A stretch of DNA of 64,000 nucleotides from Halopseudomonas formosensis (lineage in GTDB: Bacteria > Pseudomonadota > Gammaproteobacteria > Pseudomonadales > Pseudomonadaceae), in assembly GCF_900115905.1 (NCBI RefSeq), contig NZ_FOYD01000004.1, positions 186,001 to 250,000 on the forward strand, written 5' to 3'. Within the stretch, counting starts at the first letter, position 1, and each line of letters begins with the position of its first letter. Below are positions 22,927 through 30,833 of this stretch, piece by piece. The position numbers and the translations under genes were made by a program. The notes beneath the pieces are model-generated. The model searched no databases. It was not told the origin of the DNA and saw nothing but the letters and a program-made list of their open reading frames with translations.

Positions 22927-23366
22927 GTGATCTGACACTGACGCCCGCGGTAGCCGCCGCGCTGCAGCGCTGGCATGGGATGGTAGAGCGACGTGACTTC
23001 AGCGAGCTGCCGTCAATGCTCGACGAGCAGGTGGTCTTCCGCTCGCCGATGGCCCACACACCCTACCCGGGAGTACAGGTGGTCAGCACCATTCTGAGTA
23101 CGGTGATTCAGGTATTCGAGGGCTTCACCTACCATCGGCAGCTGGCCGATGTCGAGGGTCTCAATGTCATGCTGGAATTCAGCGCCGAGGTGGGAGGGCG
23201 CAAGCTGAAGGGCATTGATCTGATTCGCTTCAACGACCAGGGCAGGATCGTCGACTTCGAAGTCATGGTCCGGCCCATGAGCGGCCTGCAGGCGTTGGGC
23301 GAGGAAATGGGCCGGCGTCTGGCGCCTTATCTGTCAGCGCTCAAGGGGCAGGCGGCGACTGAATGA
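22923..23366 (+). CDS. SnoaL-like / NTF2-fold protein
   Basis: A 147-residue protein with the NTF2-like pattern: helical start, RWHGMVERRDFSELPSML, then beta-sheet segments, and a C-terminal FEVMVRPMSGLQAL. No catalytic residue can be assigned. It overlaps the SGNH hydrolase by four bases, so the two are probably cotranslated and may act on the same ester or lipid substrate (inference). Confidence 0.8.
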   Translation: MSDLTLTPAVAAALQRWHGMVERRDFSELPSMLDEQVVFRSPMAHTPYPGVQVVSTILSTVIQVFEGFTYHRQLADVEGLNVMLEFSAEVGGRKLKGIDLIRFNDQGRIVDFEVMVRPMSGLQALGEEMGRRLAPYLSALKGQAATE

Positions 23367-23388
23367 GTCCGATCTTTCCTGGCTACAT

Positions 23389-23422
23389 AAAAAAACCCGA
23401 ATTCCGGGGGAAGAATTCGGGT
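23389..23422 (-). terminator. Rho-independent terminator of the candidate sRNA
   Basis: A 10-bp perfect stem (ACCCGAATTC/GAATTCGGGT) with an 8-nt loop is followed on the minus strand by a U-run. It lies ~175 nt past the aminotransferase stop, too far to be simply its terminator, though it may also serve that gene. Confidence 0.8.
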
Positions 23423-23500
23423 CAAGACCATTAGGAGTGATGCAGAACGGACGGAGCCGTTCAGCCAGACCCCGGTGCTTGGGGGATATCGGGGTCTGAT
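23389..23500 (-). ncRNA. Candidate small RNA, possibly RgsA (P16)
   Basis: Read on the minus strand this 112-nt stretch folds into three clean hairpins. Hairpin 1 is a 9-bp stem (23490-23498 with 23466-23474) with a C-rich loop. Hairpin 2 is 6 bp (23457-23462 with 23445-23450). Hairpin 3 is a 10-bp terminator stem (23413-23422 with 23395-23404) ending in seven U. Upstream, CAATACTT (-10 AATACT at 23512-23507) is one base from the RpoS-type -10. P. aeruginosa has the RpoS-dependent sRNA RgsA beside tatD and a TetR gene; here the candidate lies between tatD and TetR too, though more genes intervene. Identity with RgsA is inference. A second promoter (TTGACG 23549-23544, TACGAA 23526-23521) is possible. 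Confidence 0.6.
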
Positions 23501-23595
23501 GTGACAAGTATTGACGGTTTTTCGTACAATGCCAGTCTGCCGACGTCAATTTTTAAACGGATTTGGAATAAGGTCACTGAGCTTATCGTGACTGG

Positions 23596-24750
23596 TCAGC
23601 TCCCTCGCGCCTCCTGCAACAGGTCGCGAAGTATCCCCAGCGCCCTGTCCAGTACCTCTTGCGAGGTGTAGAAATGAGGTGACCAGCGCACCCCGCCCCC
23701 GCGGGCCGCGCATACCACCCCGGCCTGCATCAGGCGCTGATACAGCCACTGACTGTCGATGCCGGCAAAGCTGAAGGTCACTATGCCCGCACGTCGCTCC
23801 GGTGTGGCGGGGCTGAGCAAGCGCGCGCCGGGCAGGGCGCCTATCGACTGGATGAGATAGGCGGTGCGCTGTTGCAGTGCTTCCTGTATCCGCCCCAATC
23901 CTACCTCCAGCAGCAATTCCAGGCTGGCCGACAGCGCGTGCTGGGCCAGGGTGTTCGGGCTGCCGGGCTCGAAACGTCGGGCGGTGCTCGCCGGCATCCA
24001 GTCGGCTCTGTCATAGTCGCCCAGTGCTTCGACCATGTGCCAGCCGAACTGGGTCAGATGCAGACGGTCCCGCACCTCCCGTCGGCAATAGAACACTCCC
24101 AGGCCCTCGGGCCCCAGCAACCACTTGTGCCCGTCGGCCATGGCGAAGTCACAGTGGATTGCCTGCACGTCCAGCTCGATCGCGCCAAGTGACTGGATGG
24201 CATCCACGCAGAACAGGATGCCCCGCTCGCGGCAGGCCCGGCCCAGGCGCGCCAGATCCATGCGCAGACCACTGGCGTACTGGACCGAGCTGATACTGAG
24301 CAGGCGCGTGGCCGGGCCCATGGCCTCGATCAGGGCGCCCTCCGGATCGGCTCCGTTGAGGCTGACCTGCCTGAGCCGAACGCCCCGGGGTGCCAGCGCC
24401 TCCCAGGGGATGCGATTGGAAGGGAATTCCTCGTCACTGATCAGCACCTCGTCACCCTCGGTCCAATCCAGTCCCATGGCGACAAAGGACAGGGCCTCGG
24501 AGGTGTTCTTGACCAGAGCAATATCGCCCTTGCCGGGTGCGTTGAGCAGCGTCTGCAGTTGACCCCGCAAGCGGTGTTCCAGCTGGACCCAGCGGGGATA
24601 GTCCCGGGCGCCCTGGTGCAGGTTCTCGCAGGCGAAGGCCTTCACCGCCTCGGCGGCCCGTTTGGGCCAGGGCGCCACCGCCGCGTGGTTGAGATAGCAG
24701 ATCGCGGGATCCTGGGGGAATTCATCATTCCACTGGCAGTCATGAAGCAT
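23596..24750 (-). CDS. Aminotransferase class V-fold PLP enzyme
   Basis: A 384-residue fold-type I PLP enzyme like cysteine desulfurases and isopenicillin-N epimerase-like proteins. The PLP Lys is in MADGHKWLLGPEGLG (about residue 210), CVDAIQSLGA carries the conserved Asp, and the N-terminus reads YLNHAAVAP. No conserved cysteine-rich desulfurase loop is seen, so substrate is open. Divergent from the TetR gene. Confidence 0.88.
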   Translation of the reverse strand: MLHDCQWNDEFPQDPAICYLNHAAVAPWPKRAAEAVKAFACENLHQGARDYPRWVQLEHRLRGQLQTLLNAPGKGDIALVKNTSEALSFVAMGLDWTEGDEVLISDEEFPSNRIPWEALAPRGVRLRQVSLNGADPEGALIEAMGPATRLLSISSVQYASGLRMDLARLGRACRERGILFCVDAIQSLGAIELDVQAIHCDFAMADGHKWLLGPEGLGVFYCRREVRDRLHLTQFGWHMVEALGDYDRADWMPASTARRFEPGSPNTLAQHALSASLELLLEVGLGRIQEALQQRTAYLIQSIGALPGARLLSPATPERRAGIVTFSFAGIDSQWLYQRLMQAGVVCAARGGGVRWSPHFYTSQEVLDRALGILRDLLQEARGS

Positions 24751-24916
24751 GGCGGGGTCCTTTGAATACTCTGCTGTGAATCATAGCGCAGTACGAGCGC
24801 GACGGCTGGCGTGCGAGAGCGGGAGTGAATTTCTGGTCACATAAACACCAGAAGTGGGCAAATGGTCATGAAATTGGCATAATGCGCACTATCGTCACGC
24901 ACATGCAGGAAAGCTC

Positions 24917-25555
24917 ATGCAGAAAGAGTCGCGCAAGGTCCGGGAGTTTCGTCGCCGGGAGCAGGAAATCCTCACCGCCGCCCTGCGGCTGTTCCTCGAA
25001 CAGGGAGAAGACAGCGTCACGGTAGAGATGATTGCCGATGAAGTCGGCATCGGCAAGGGCACCATCTACAAGCATTTCAAATCCAAGGCAGAAATCTATC
25101 TTCGCCTGATGCTCGATTACGAGCGGGATCTGGCGGCACTGCTGCATTCGGAAACCATCAAGAAGGACCGCGAAGCCCTGTCCCGCGAGTACTTCGCCTT
25201 TCGCATGAGCGATCCGGACCGTTACCGGCTGTTCGACCGGCTGGAGGAGAAGGTGGTCAAGGCCAACCAGATGCCGGAGCTGATCGAGGAGCTGCACCGT
25301 ATCCGGGCTTCCAACTTCAATCATCTGACCGGCGTCATCCAGCAGCGCATCGATGAGGGCAAGCTGGAAGACGTGCCGGCCTATTTCCATTACTGCGCGG
25401 CCTGGGCCCTGGTGCACGGTGCCATGTCCATGTACCACTCGCCATTCTGGCAGGAGGTCATCGAGGACAAGGAGGGCTACATGCGCTTCCTGACCGATAT
25501 CGGTGTGCGCATGGGCAATCGTCTCAAGCGTCGCAAGGAGGACGATCCGGCCTGA
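24917..25555 (+). CDS. TetR/AcrR-family transcriptional regulator
   Basis: A 212-residue regulator. The N-terminal HTH (about residues 12-58) contains the typical VGIGKGTIYKHFKSKAEIY. It has a good AGGA ribosome-binding site. Divergent from the aminotransferase gene across 166 nt; a similar TetR gene is found near tatD in P. aeruginosa. Ligand unknown. Confidence 0.92.
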   Translation: MQKESRKVREFRRREQEILTAALRLFLEQGEDSVTVEMIADEVGIGKGTIYKHFKSKAEIYLRLMLDYERDLAALLHSETIKKDREALSREYFAFRMSDPDRYRLFDRLEEKVVKANQMPELIEELHRIRASNFNHLTGVIQQRIDEGKLEDVPAYFHYCAAWALVHGAMSMYHSPFWQEVIEDKEGYMRFLTDIGVRMGNRLKRRKEDDPA

Positions 25556-25620
25556 GCCGGATGAACTTGGCCCCAGCGCTTCGGTCTATCGGGTAACCCG
25601 CCATTCAGGAGTTACCCGCC

Positions 25621-26631
25621 TTGCCCCGCCTTCACCGTGGTTTTGTGTACCTGCTCACCGGGCTGTTCGGCCTGGTTGCCGAGGCCCGGGAGTATGTCTA
25701 TACCGACGCCCACCTGCATTACGTGGACTTCTTCCAGGAAAGCGAGGGCATGGACAAGCTGCTCGAGCAGATGGATGCCCATAACATCCGCCACGTGATG
25801 ATCAGCGGCATTCCGGTAGCCAAGAAATGGCATGAGGACGAGCCCCGCCGGCCTCGCTACTATGCCGGTGACGATGCTGGTGCCTATTGGTATAGCGCCA
25901 CCGATCATATTGTTGCCCATGCCCTGCAAGAGCTGGATGCGGAGCAACCTCAGCGTTTTCATCCGTTTCTGACCGGTTTCAATCCCAACGACAAGAATTC
26001 GGATGAACATGTACGTCGACTCCTGGAAACCTATCCGGGCATGTGGAAAGGGATAGGTGAAATTTTCACCCGCCATGACGACCTGACGGCCCTCACCCAG
26101 AGCGAAACACCCCGGGCCAACAGCGAGGCGCTGATACGTATCTATCACCTGGCCGCCGAACATGATCTGCCGGTCATGATCCATAGCAACATAACGTCCA
26201 AGCGCGAGCGCAACCCCCTCTATCTTCCCGAATTTGAAGTGGCATTGCGTGATCACCCCTCGGTGCGGTTCATCTGGGCGCACGCGGGCACCAGCAAGGA
26301 AATACACCGGCATCAGCAGAAGCTGGACTTTCTCTTCGAAGAGCTGGAGCGGATGCTCGGCCTATACCCCAATCTGTATATCGACCTGTCCTGGACCGTG
26401 CTGGAACCCTATATGCTGGACAAGGACGGAAAGCCGGAGCCTGGCTGGGTGAAGCTGGTGGAGCGATATCCGGATCGCTTCATGATCGGCTCGGATGTGG
26501 TAGGTCGCTTCGATAATCTGGGCAAGCACATACAGGCTTTCGATGTGTTTCTGAATGCACTGGATGAAAGTGTGGCCCGCAAGGTGGCCCGGGATAACTT
26601 CCTGGCGATATTGCCCGGGCGGGGAGAGTAA
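25621..26631 (+). CDS. Secreted amidohydrolase-2 family protein
   Basis: A 336-residue protein from a TTG start behind CAGGAG. A short signal peptide (VYLLTGLFGLVAEA) precedes the mature enzyme. The metal-binding YTDAHLHYVDF, the His in VMIHSNIT and in IWAHAGTS, and the Asp in MIGSDVVG match amidohydrolase family 2 (PF04909). Periplasmic location and unknown substrate. It is convergent with the carboxylesterase gene. Confidence 0.85.
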   Translation: MPRLHRGFVYLLTGLFGLVAEAREYVYTDAHLHYVDFFQESEGMDKLLEQMDAHNIRHVMISGIPVAKKWHEDEPRRPRYYAGDDAGAYWYSATDHIVAHALQELDAEQPQRFHPFLTGFNPNDKNSDEHVRRLLETYPGMWKGIGEIFTRHDDLTALTQSETPRANSEALIRIYHLAAEHDLPVMIHSNITSKRERNPLYLPEFEVALRDHPSVRFIWAHAGTSKEIHRHQQKLDFLFEELERMLGLYPNLYIDLSWTVLEPYMLDKDGKPEPGWVKLVERYPDRFMIGSDVVGRFDNLGKHIQAFDVFLNALDESVARKVARDNFLAILPGRGE

Positions 26632-26636
26632 GAGGC

Positions 26637-26662
26637 GCGGCGCCGACGTTAGTCAGCGCCGC
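26637..26662. terminator. Shared stem-loop between convergent genes
   Basis: GCGGCGCCGAC (26637-26647) pairs with GTCAGCGCCGC (26652-26662) with one mismatch and a 4-nt loop. It sits between two converging stops. No T-run follows on either side. Confidence 0.45.
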
Positions 26663-26671
26663 TGTCAGGAC

Positions 26672-28375
26672 TCACTGAGGTAATACATCTTCTTCAGGCA
26701 GTACCGGTGGCGCGTTCCAGTAGCCACACTGGTGAGCTATGTCGAAAGCAGCCTTGGATGAGGCCGTGGGGGTCGGCGCGACAAGATTGTTAACAAAGCC
26801 GGCGTCGGACACAGGATCCCATGCCGGTAGGCTACCGCTGCCATCGGTGCCGTTCGGGCCGATAGCTGGGTCGTCCCCATAGCGCGCGAAGTTGGTCCAG
26901 TACGAGGCCATATGCTCAGCGAGAGCAAGATGGTCCTCGGTAGCCCCGCGCTCCGTCAAAGTCTCGTTGGAACTCAGCACAAACTGAATTTCAGCCGTGT
27001 GGGTGGCGCCCAGCGGGAAGGGCGCCGCTAAGCCAGGCAATGCCGGTGCGTTGCGCTCGGTGAACCAGTAACCCCAGGTAGGCACTTGATCCTTCAACAG
27101 TTCCCACTGAGTGCTGTTGGGGCAGTTGAAGCGCCAGTCAGTACCGATCGCAGCGTGGGCAGCGATGTATTTGTCCGGCGCAGGCAATGTTGCGAACCTG
27201 GCGAGATAGTCACTGGCGATCTGCTGGGTATCGAGCGCCGGGTTTTCTTCCAGTAAGGTGGCAACCGAACTTGCATAGCTGGCATCTTTGATTGTGTCGC
27301 TTACACCGGGAGCTAATACGACACGGAGGGCGTCGTCCTCATCGGCGAGCGCAAGCAGGGTAAATAGCGAACCCTCTTCCAGGTTGCTTCCGGACATAAC
27401 CGGGACTTTATTGAACTCGCCGGTAGCAAGCGCCTCAATGATGGAGACGGGCAGGGTCGGGGTCCCGGTCACGGGCAGATAGTTTCCGGCTTGCGCGGCC
27501 AGAATGTCCTCCACGGTCTGGCTACGCAAGCAGCTCAGCAGATCGTCCGCAGTGGTGCAGCCGAGCTGGGCCAGAGTTTCTCTGGCGAAAGCATATTGAC
27601 CCGCAGCCAGAGGCAGCTGGGTTCCGTTGTACGCACCGCTTTGAATAATAGCCTTGTGAAACAGCCCCTCGGCCGCGGGGGAGGCGATCTGGCTCATGAC
27701 GCTGTGACCGCCGGCGGATTCACCGAAGATGGTGACGTTGTCCGGGTCGCCATCAAACGCGGCGATGTTTTCCTGCACCCAGCGCAGTGCCAGTTGCTGG
27801 TCCTGCAGGCCGAAGTTGGCGTTGCCCAGGGCAGCGTGGGGCAGGAAGCCGAGGGCGCCGAGGCGGTAGTTCAGCGTGACCACGACCACGCCGCGTTCCA
27901 CCAGATGCCGGGGATCGTAGCTCGCACCACCGGAACCGTAGATGAAGGCGCCACCATGGATCCAGACCATTACCGGATAGTCGCCGGGTTCTTCGGGACT
28001 GTAGACGTTCAGGAACAGGCAGTCTTCATCCACACTGGCTTCACCGAAGGGGCTGGCGTTCTGCGGGCAGGCGCTGCCGAAGGCCTCGCTGAGCTGTACC
28101 GCCTCCTCATGGGCCGGCGGGAACTCGGGGCTGGCAAAGCGTTCGGCGACGCCATAGCGAATGCCGCGGTACACGCGCATGCCGGCTTCTTCGATACCGA
28201 TGTAATCACCCTGCTGGGTGCTGACCTGCAGCGGATTGGGCGCAGGTGTGGTGCTGCCACCGCCACCGCCGCCGCCACCGCTGGACAGACATCCGCCAAG
28301 ACTGACCGCCAGCACGGCGGTAGCCAGCGAAGTAGCGAGAAAACGTGCGGCGCCGGTTCTGTTCTGATAATGCAT
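26672..28375 (-). CDS. Type-B carboxylesterase, lipoprotein
   Basis: A 567-residue alpha/beta hydrolase of the carboxylesterase type-B family. A lipoprotein signal peptide ends in the lipobox VSLGGC, followed by a run of eight Gly as a flexible linker. The oxyanion motif is WIHGGAFIYGSGG, the nucleophile elbow is FGESAGGHS, the acid is the Glu in SGSNLEEGSLF, and the catalytic His lies in LGATHTAEIQF. EDCLFLNVYSP is the family signature 2. It probably acts at the outer membrane or surface. The window also encodes a secreted polyester hydrolase, but they are 30 kb apart. Confidence 0.9.
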   Translation of the reverse strand: MHYQNRTGAARFLATSLATAVLAVSLGGCLSSGGGGGGGGSTTPAPNPLQVSTQQGDYIGIEEAGMRVYRGIRYGVAERFASPEFPPAHEEAVQLSEAFGSACPQNASPFGEASVDEDCLFLNVYSPEEPGDYPVMVWIHGGAFIYGSGGASYDPRHLVERGVVVVTLNYRLGALGFLPHAALGNANFGLQDQQLALRWVQENIAAFDGDPDNVTIFGESAGGHSVMSQIASPAAEGLFHKAIIQSGAYNGTQLPLAAGQYAFARETLAQLGCTTADDLLSCLRSQTVEDILAAQAGNYLPVTGTPTLPVSIIEALATGEFNKVPVMSGSNLEEGSLFTLLALADEDDALRVVLAPGVSDTIKDASYASSVATLLEENPALDTQQIASDYLARFATLPAPDKYIAAHAAIGTDWRFNCPNSTQWELLKDQVPTWGYWFTERNAPALPGLAAPFPLGATHTAEIQFVLSSNETLTERGATEDHLALAEHMASYWTNFARYGDDPAIGPNGTDGSGSLPAWDPVSDAGFVNNLVAPTPTASSKAAFDIAHQCGYWNAPPVLPEEDVLPQ

Positions 28376-28544
28376 GGTTGTTATCCCTGTTGTTATGCAA
28401 TCTTCAGTAGCAATGTGCTGCTATCGATGACATTAAAAGAATTGCACTCGGCTGCGCTAAACCCATACGGGTGATCGACGGGGACAGGGGAACGGCTCGG
28501 AACAATGCTGTAAACTGTGCGCTGTTCAGATTCCGGAGTGAGGC

Positions 28545-29444
28545 ATGACTGCTCGAATCCAGTTTCCCATCGACTATATAGAGCCGGTTTTTCGCCCCCC
28601 GAGCGAGGCCCATTCGCTGATCCTGCCGGTGACCAACGGCTGTTCCTGGAACAAGTGCACCTTCTGCGACATGTATACCGCGCCGCAGAAGAAATTCCGT
28701 GCCCGGGATGAAGAAAGGGTGCTCGAGGAAATTCGCCAGTGTGGTGAGCGCCTGATCGTGCAGCGGGTCTTTCTCGCTGATGGTGACGCCATGGTGCTGC
28801 CGACCCACAGGCTGCTGCGCATCCTGCAGGCGATCCGTGAGCACATGCCGGAGGTTCACCGGGTGACTTCCTATTGCCTGCCGCGCAATCTGCGACGCAA
28901 ATCGGTGGACGAACTGCGGCAGTTGCGCGAGGCCGGTCTGAAAATGCTGTATGTCGGAGCCGAGTCGGGCGACGATGAGGTGCTGCAGCGGGTCAACAAG
29001 GGAGAAACCTTCGAGTCCACCGCCGAGGCCCTGCTCAAGGCCAGGGAGGCGGGGCTGAAAACCTCGGTGATGATTCTCAACGGCTTGGGTGGACGCTCCC
29101 TGAGCGAACAGCATGCCATCAATTCCGCGCGCCTGATGAACCTTACCCAGCCCGATTACCTGTCCACCCTGGTGGTCAGCTTTCCCCGGGGACTGGACCG
29201 CTACCGCGAACAGTTCCCCGATTTCCAGCCGCTGGATCAGCAGGAACTGTTCGTCGAGATGGAAAGGTTCCTGTCCGAGCTGGCGCTCGAGGATACGGTT
29301 TTCCGCAGCGACCATGCGTCCAACTACCTGGTGCTCAAGGGCGTGCTGGGACGGGACAAGGAGCGCATGCTGGCGCAGGTTCGCACTGCCATTGAACAAC
29401 CCGACCGCGCCGGACTGCGCGCGGAATGGATGCGGGGCTTATGA
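28545..29444 (+). CDS. Radical SAM protein
   Basis: A 299-residue radical SAM enzyme. The cluster motif is CSWNKCTFCDMY, a C-x4-C-x2-C spacing instead of the classical C-x3-C-x2-C. YVGAESGDDEVLQRVNKG resembles the SAM-binding region of B12-type/COG1032-like proteins. The reaction is unknown. Its stop overlaps the next start (ATGA), coupling it to a DUF4823 lipoprotein. Confidence 0.88.
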   Translation: MTARIQFPIDYIEPVFRPPSEAHSLILPVTNGCSWNKCTFCDMYTAPQKKFRARDEERVLEEIRQCGERLIVQRVFLADGDAMVLPTHRLLRILQAIREHMPEVHRVTSYCLPRNLRRKSVDELRQLREAGLKMLYVGAESGDDEVLQRVNKGETFESTAEALLKAREAGLKTSVMILNGLGGRSLSEQHAINSARLMNLTQPDYLSTLVVSFPRGLDRYREQFPDFQPLDQQELFVEMERFLSELALEDTVFRSDHASNYLVLKGVLGRDKERMLAQVRTAIEQPDRAGLRAEWMRGL

Positions 29445-30052
29445 AAAGGATGAGAGCACTACGGGTGGTGATGATCGGCCTGGCCGGCCTGTTGCTGGGG
29501 GGCTGCATGCCCTCGCAGATGGTGGAGGAGGGGCGCTATTATCTCGGCGATGCCGGTCTGCTGGACAATTACCGTATCCAGCGTGGCGGCAACTGGCGGC
29601 TGCAGGCCGACTCGCGGCTGTATATCGCCCAGAGCCACTTCGTTCCGGTAGGCCATACCGGGGCCAGGCCCAACATCCTTGCCGAGGAAGCCTTCGCCGC
29701 CGCCGTGCAGGTATTTCCCCAGGTGCGCCGGGCCGAACAGCCGCTTGGGTTGGACGAGGCCCTGGGCAAAGCCAGGCAGAAGGGCATGGACTATCTGCTG
29801 TACACCCGTTTTGCCAGTGCCAGGGCAAGCGGGGAGGGCGACACTGCGGCGCCTGCACCGGAGGAGGGGCATGTGGGCAGGGATCATGTGATCCTGCAGA
29901 TGCTGCTGATGGAAGCATCCACCGAGCGCCTGGTGGATTTCACCACCATCGAGAGCCGTACCGGTTTTCTGGATTTCAGTCGCTCCCGGCCCGAAGATCT
30001 GCTGCGGGAACCCATGCAGGCCTATACCCGTCAACTGTTGGGCAGTCGCTGA
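29441..30052 (+). CDS. DUF4823 lipoprotein
   Basis: A 203-residue lipoprotein. The signal peptide ends in LLLGGC (lipobox Cys near residue 22). The body matches DUF4823 in pattern (DSRLYIAQSHFVPVG; DYLLYTRFASA). Function unknown; probably outer-membrane attached. Start 29441 overlaps the radical SAM stop. DUF1285 gene follows after 23 nt. Confidence 0.82.
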   Translation: MKRMRALRVVMIGLAGLLLGGCMPSQMVEEGRYYLGDAGLLDNYRIQRGGNWRLQADSRLYIAQSHFVPVGHTGARPNILAEEAFAAAVQVFPQVRRAEQPLGLDEALGKARQKGMDYLLYTRFASARASGEGDTAAPAPEEGHVGRDHVILQMLLMEASTERLVDFTTIESRTGFLDFSRSRPEDLLREPMQAYTRQLLGSR

Positions 30053-30075
30053 CATAGGCCGAAAAAGGAGCCCCC

Positions 30076-30666
30076 ATGGATAATCGCCAACCACCAGCCC
30101 AGTCCCTCTTGAAGCACCTGCCGGAGTCGGTGCTGAGCGCCGCCCGGGAGCCGGCTCCCGTACACCTGTGGCACCCTGCCTTCAGCGGGGAACTGGATAT
30201 GCATATCGCCCGCGACGGCACCTGGTATTACGAGGGTGGGCCGGTCACCCGGCTGGCGCTGGCCCAGCTGTTTTCCGGCATCCTGCGCCTGGAGGAGGAT
30301 GGCCGCTACTATCTGGTCACGCCGGTGGAGAAGTGGGGCATCCGTGTGGATGACGTACCCTTTGTCGCGGTGCGTCTGGAGGTCGAAGGCGCGGGTGAGC
30401 AGCAGCGCCTGCGTTTTTTCACCAGCCTGGAACACGAGGTGGTTGCCGACGCTGCCCACCCCATTTCCGTGTCGGTTGATCCGGAGTCCGGCGAGCCCTC
30501 GCCCTACGTACTGCTGCGGGACAATCTGCGGGCGCTGATCCACCGCAACGTGTTCTATGAGCTGGTCGAGCTGGCTACCGAACATCAGGTGGACGGTCAG
30601 GCGCGTCTGGGTGTCTGGAGCGACGGCAACTTCTTTCCGATTGACGGCGAAGTCGCCGAAGCCTGA
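30076..30666 (+). CDS. DUF1285 domain protein
   Basis: A 196-residue DUF1285 protein; HIARDGTWYYEGGPVTR and YYLVTPVEKWGIRVDD are the typical conserved blocks. Structures in this family show a two-domain beta fold of unknown function. AAGGAG ribosome-binding site. It closes the radical SAM-DUF4823-DUF1285 operon. Confidence 0.85.
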   Translation: MDNRQPPAQSLLKHLPESVLSAAREPAPVHLWHPAFSGELDMHIARDGTWYYEGGPVTRLALAQLFSGILRLEEDGRYYLVTPVEKWGIRVDDVPFVAVRLEVEGAGEQQRLRFFTSLEHEVVADAAHPISVSVDPESGEPSPYVLLRDNLRALIHRNVFYELVELATEHQVDGQARLGVWSDGNFFPIDGEVAEA

Positions 30667-30715
30667 TCTTCTGCGGCTTCCCCGCAAGTCAAGACTGCGA
30701 GATCAAATTTTCCGG

Positions 30716-30744
30716 TTGTCATTAACTATATGTGGGTCTAGGAT
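30716..30744 (+). promoter_or_regulatory. sigma70 promoter for nrdJa-nrdJb
   Basis: TTGTCA at 30716-30721 and TAGGAT at 30739-30744 with 17-nt spacing. It would give a leader of about 83 nt that contains the hairpin at 30780-30800. Confidence 0.6.
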
Positions 30745-30779
30745 TCTTCTCCATGCACAACAGGTAGTGATTCGGTGCG

Positions 30780-30800
30780 GGCGCCATGCGGGCGCCTTTT
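30780..30800 (+). terminator. Hairpin with T-run in the nrdJ leader
   Basis: GGCGCC (30780-30785) and GGCGCC (30791-30796) form a stem with a 5-nt loop, followed by TTTT. It lies downstream of the probable nrdJ promoter, so it could act as an attenuator rather than only as the end of the preceding operon. No B12-riboswitch sequence is present. Confidence 0.45.
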
Positions 30801-30833
30801 CTGCGCTGAACACAATCATTTCAGGAGAAGATG

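Noticed and set aside
30667-30833. Cobalamin riboswitch before nrdJa
   Set aside because: The leader is too short and no B12-box-like sequence was seen; only a simple hairpin is present.
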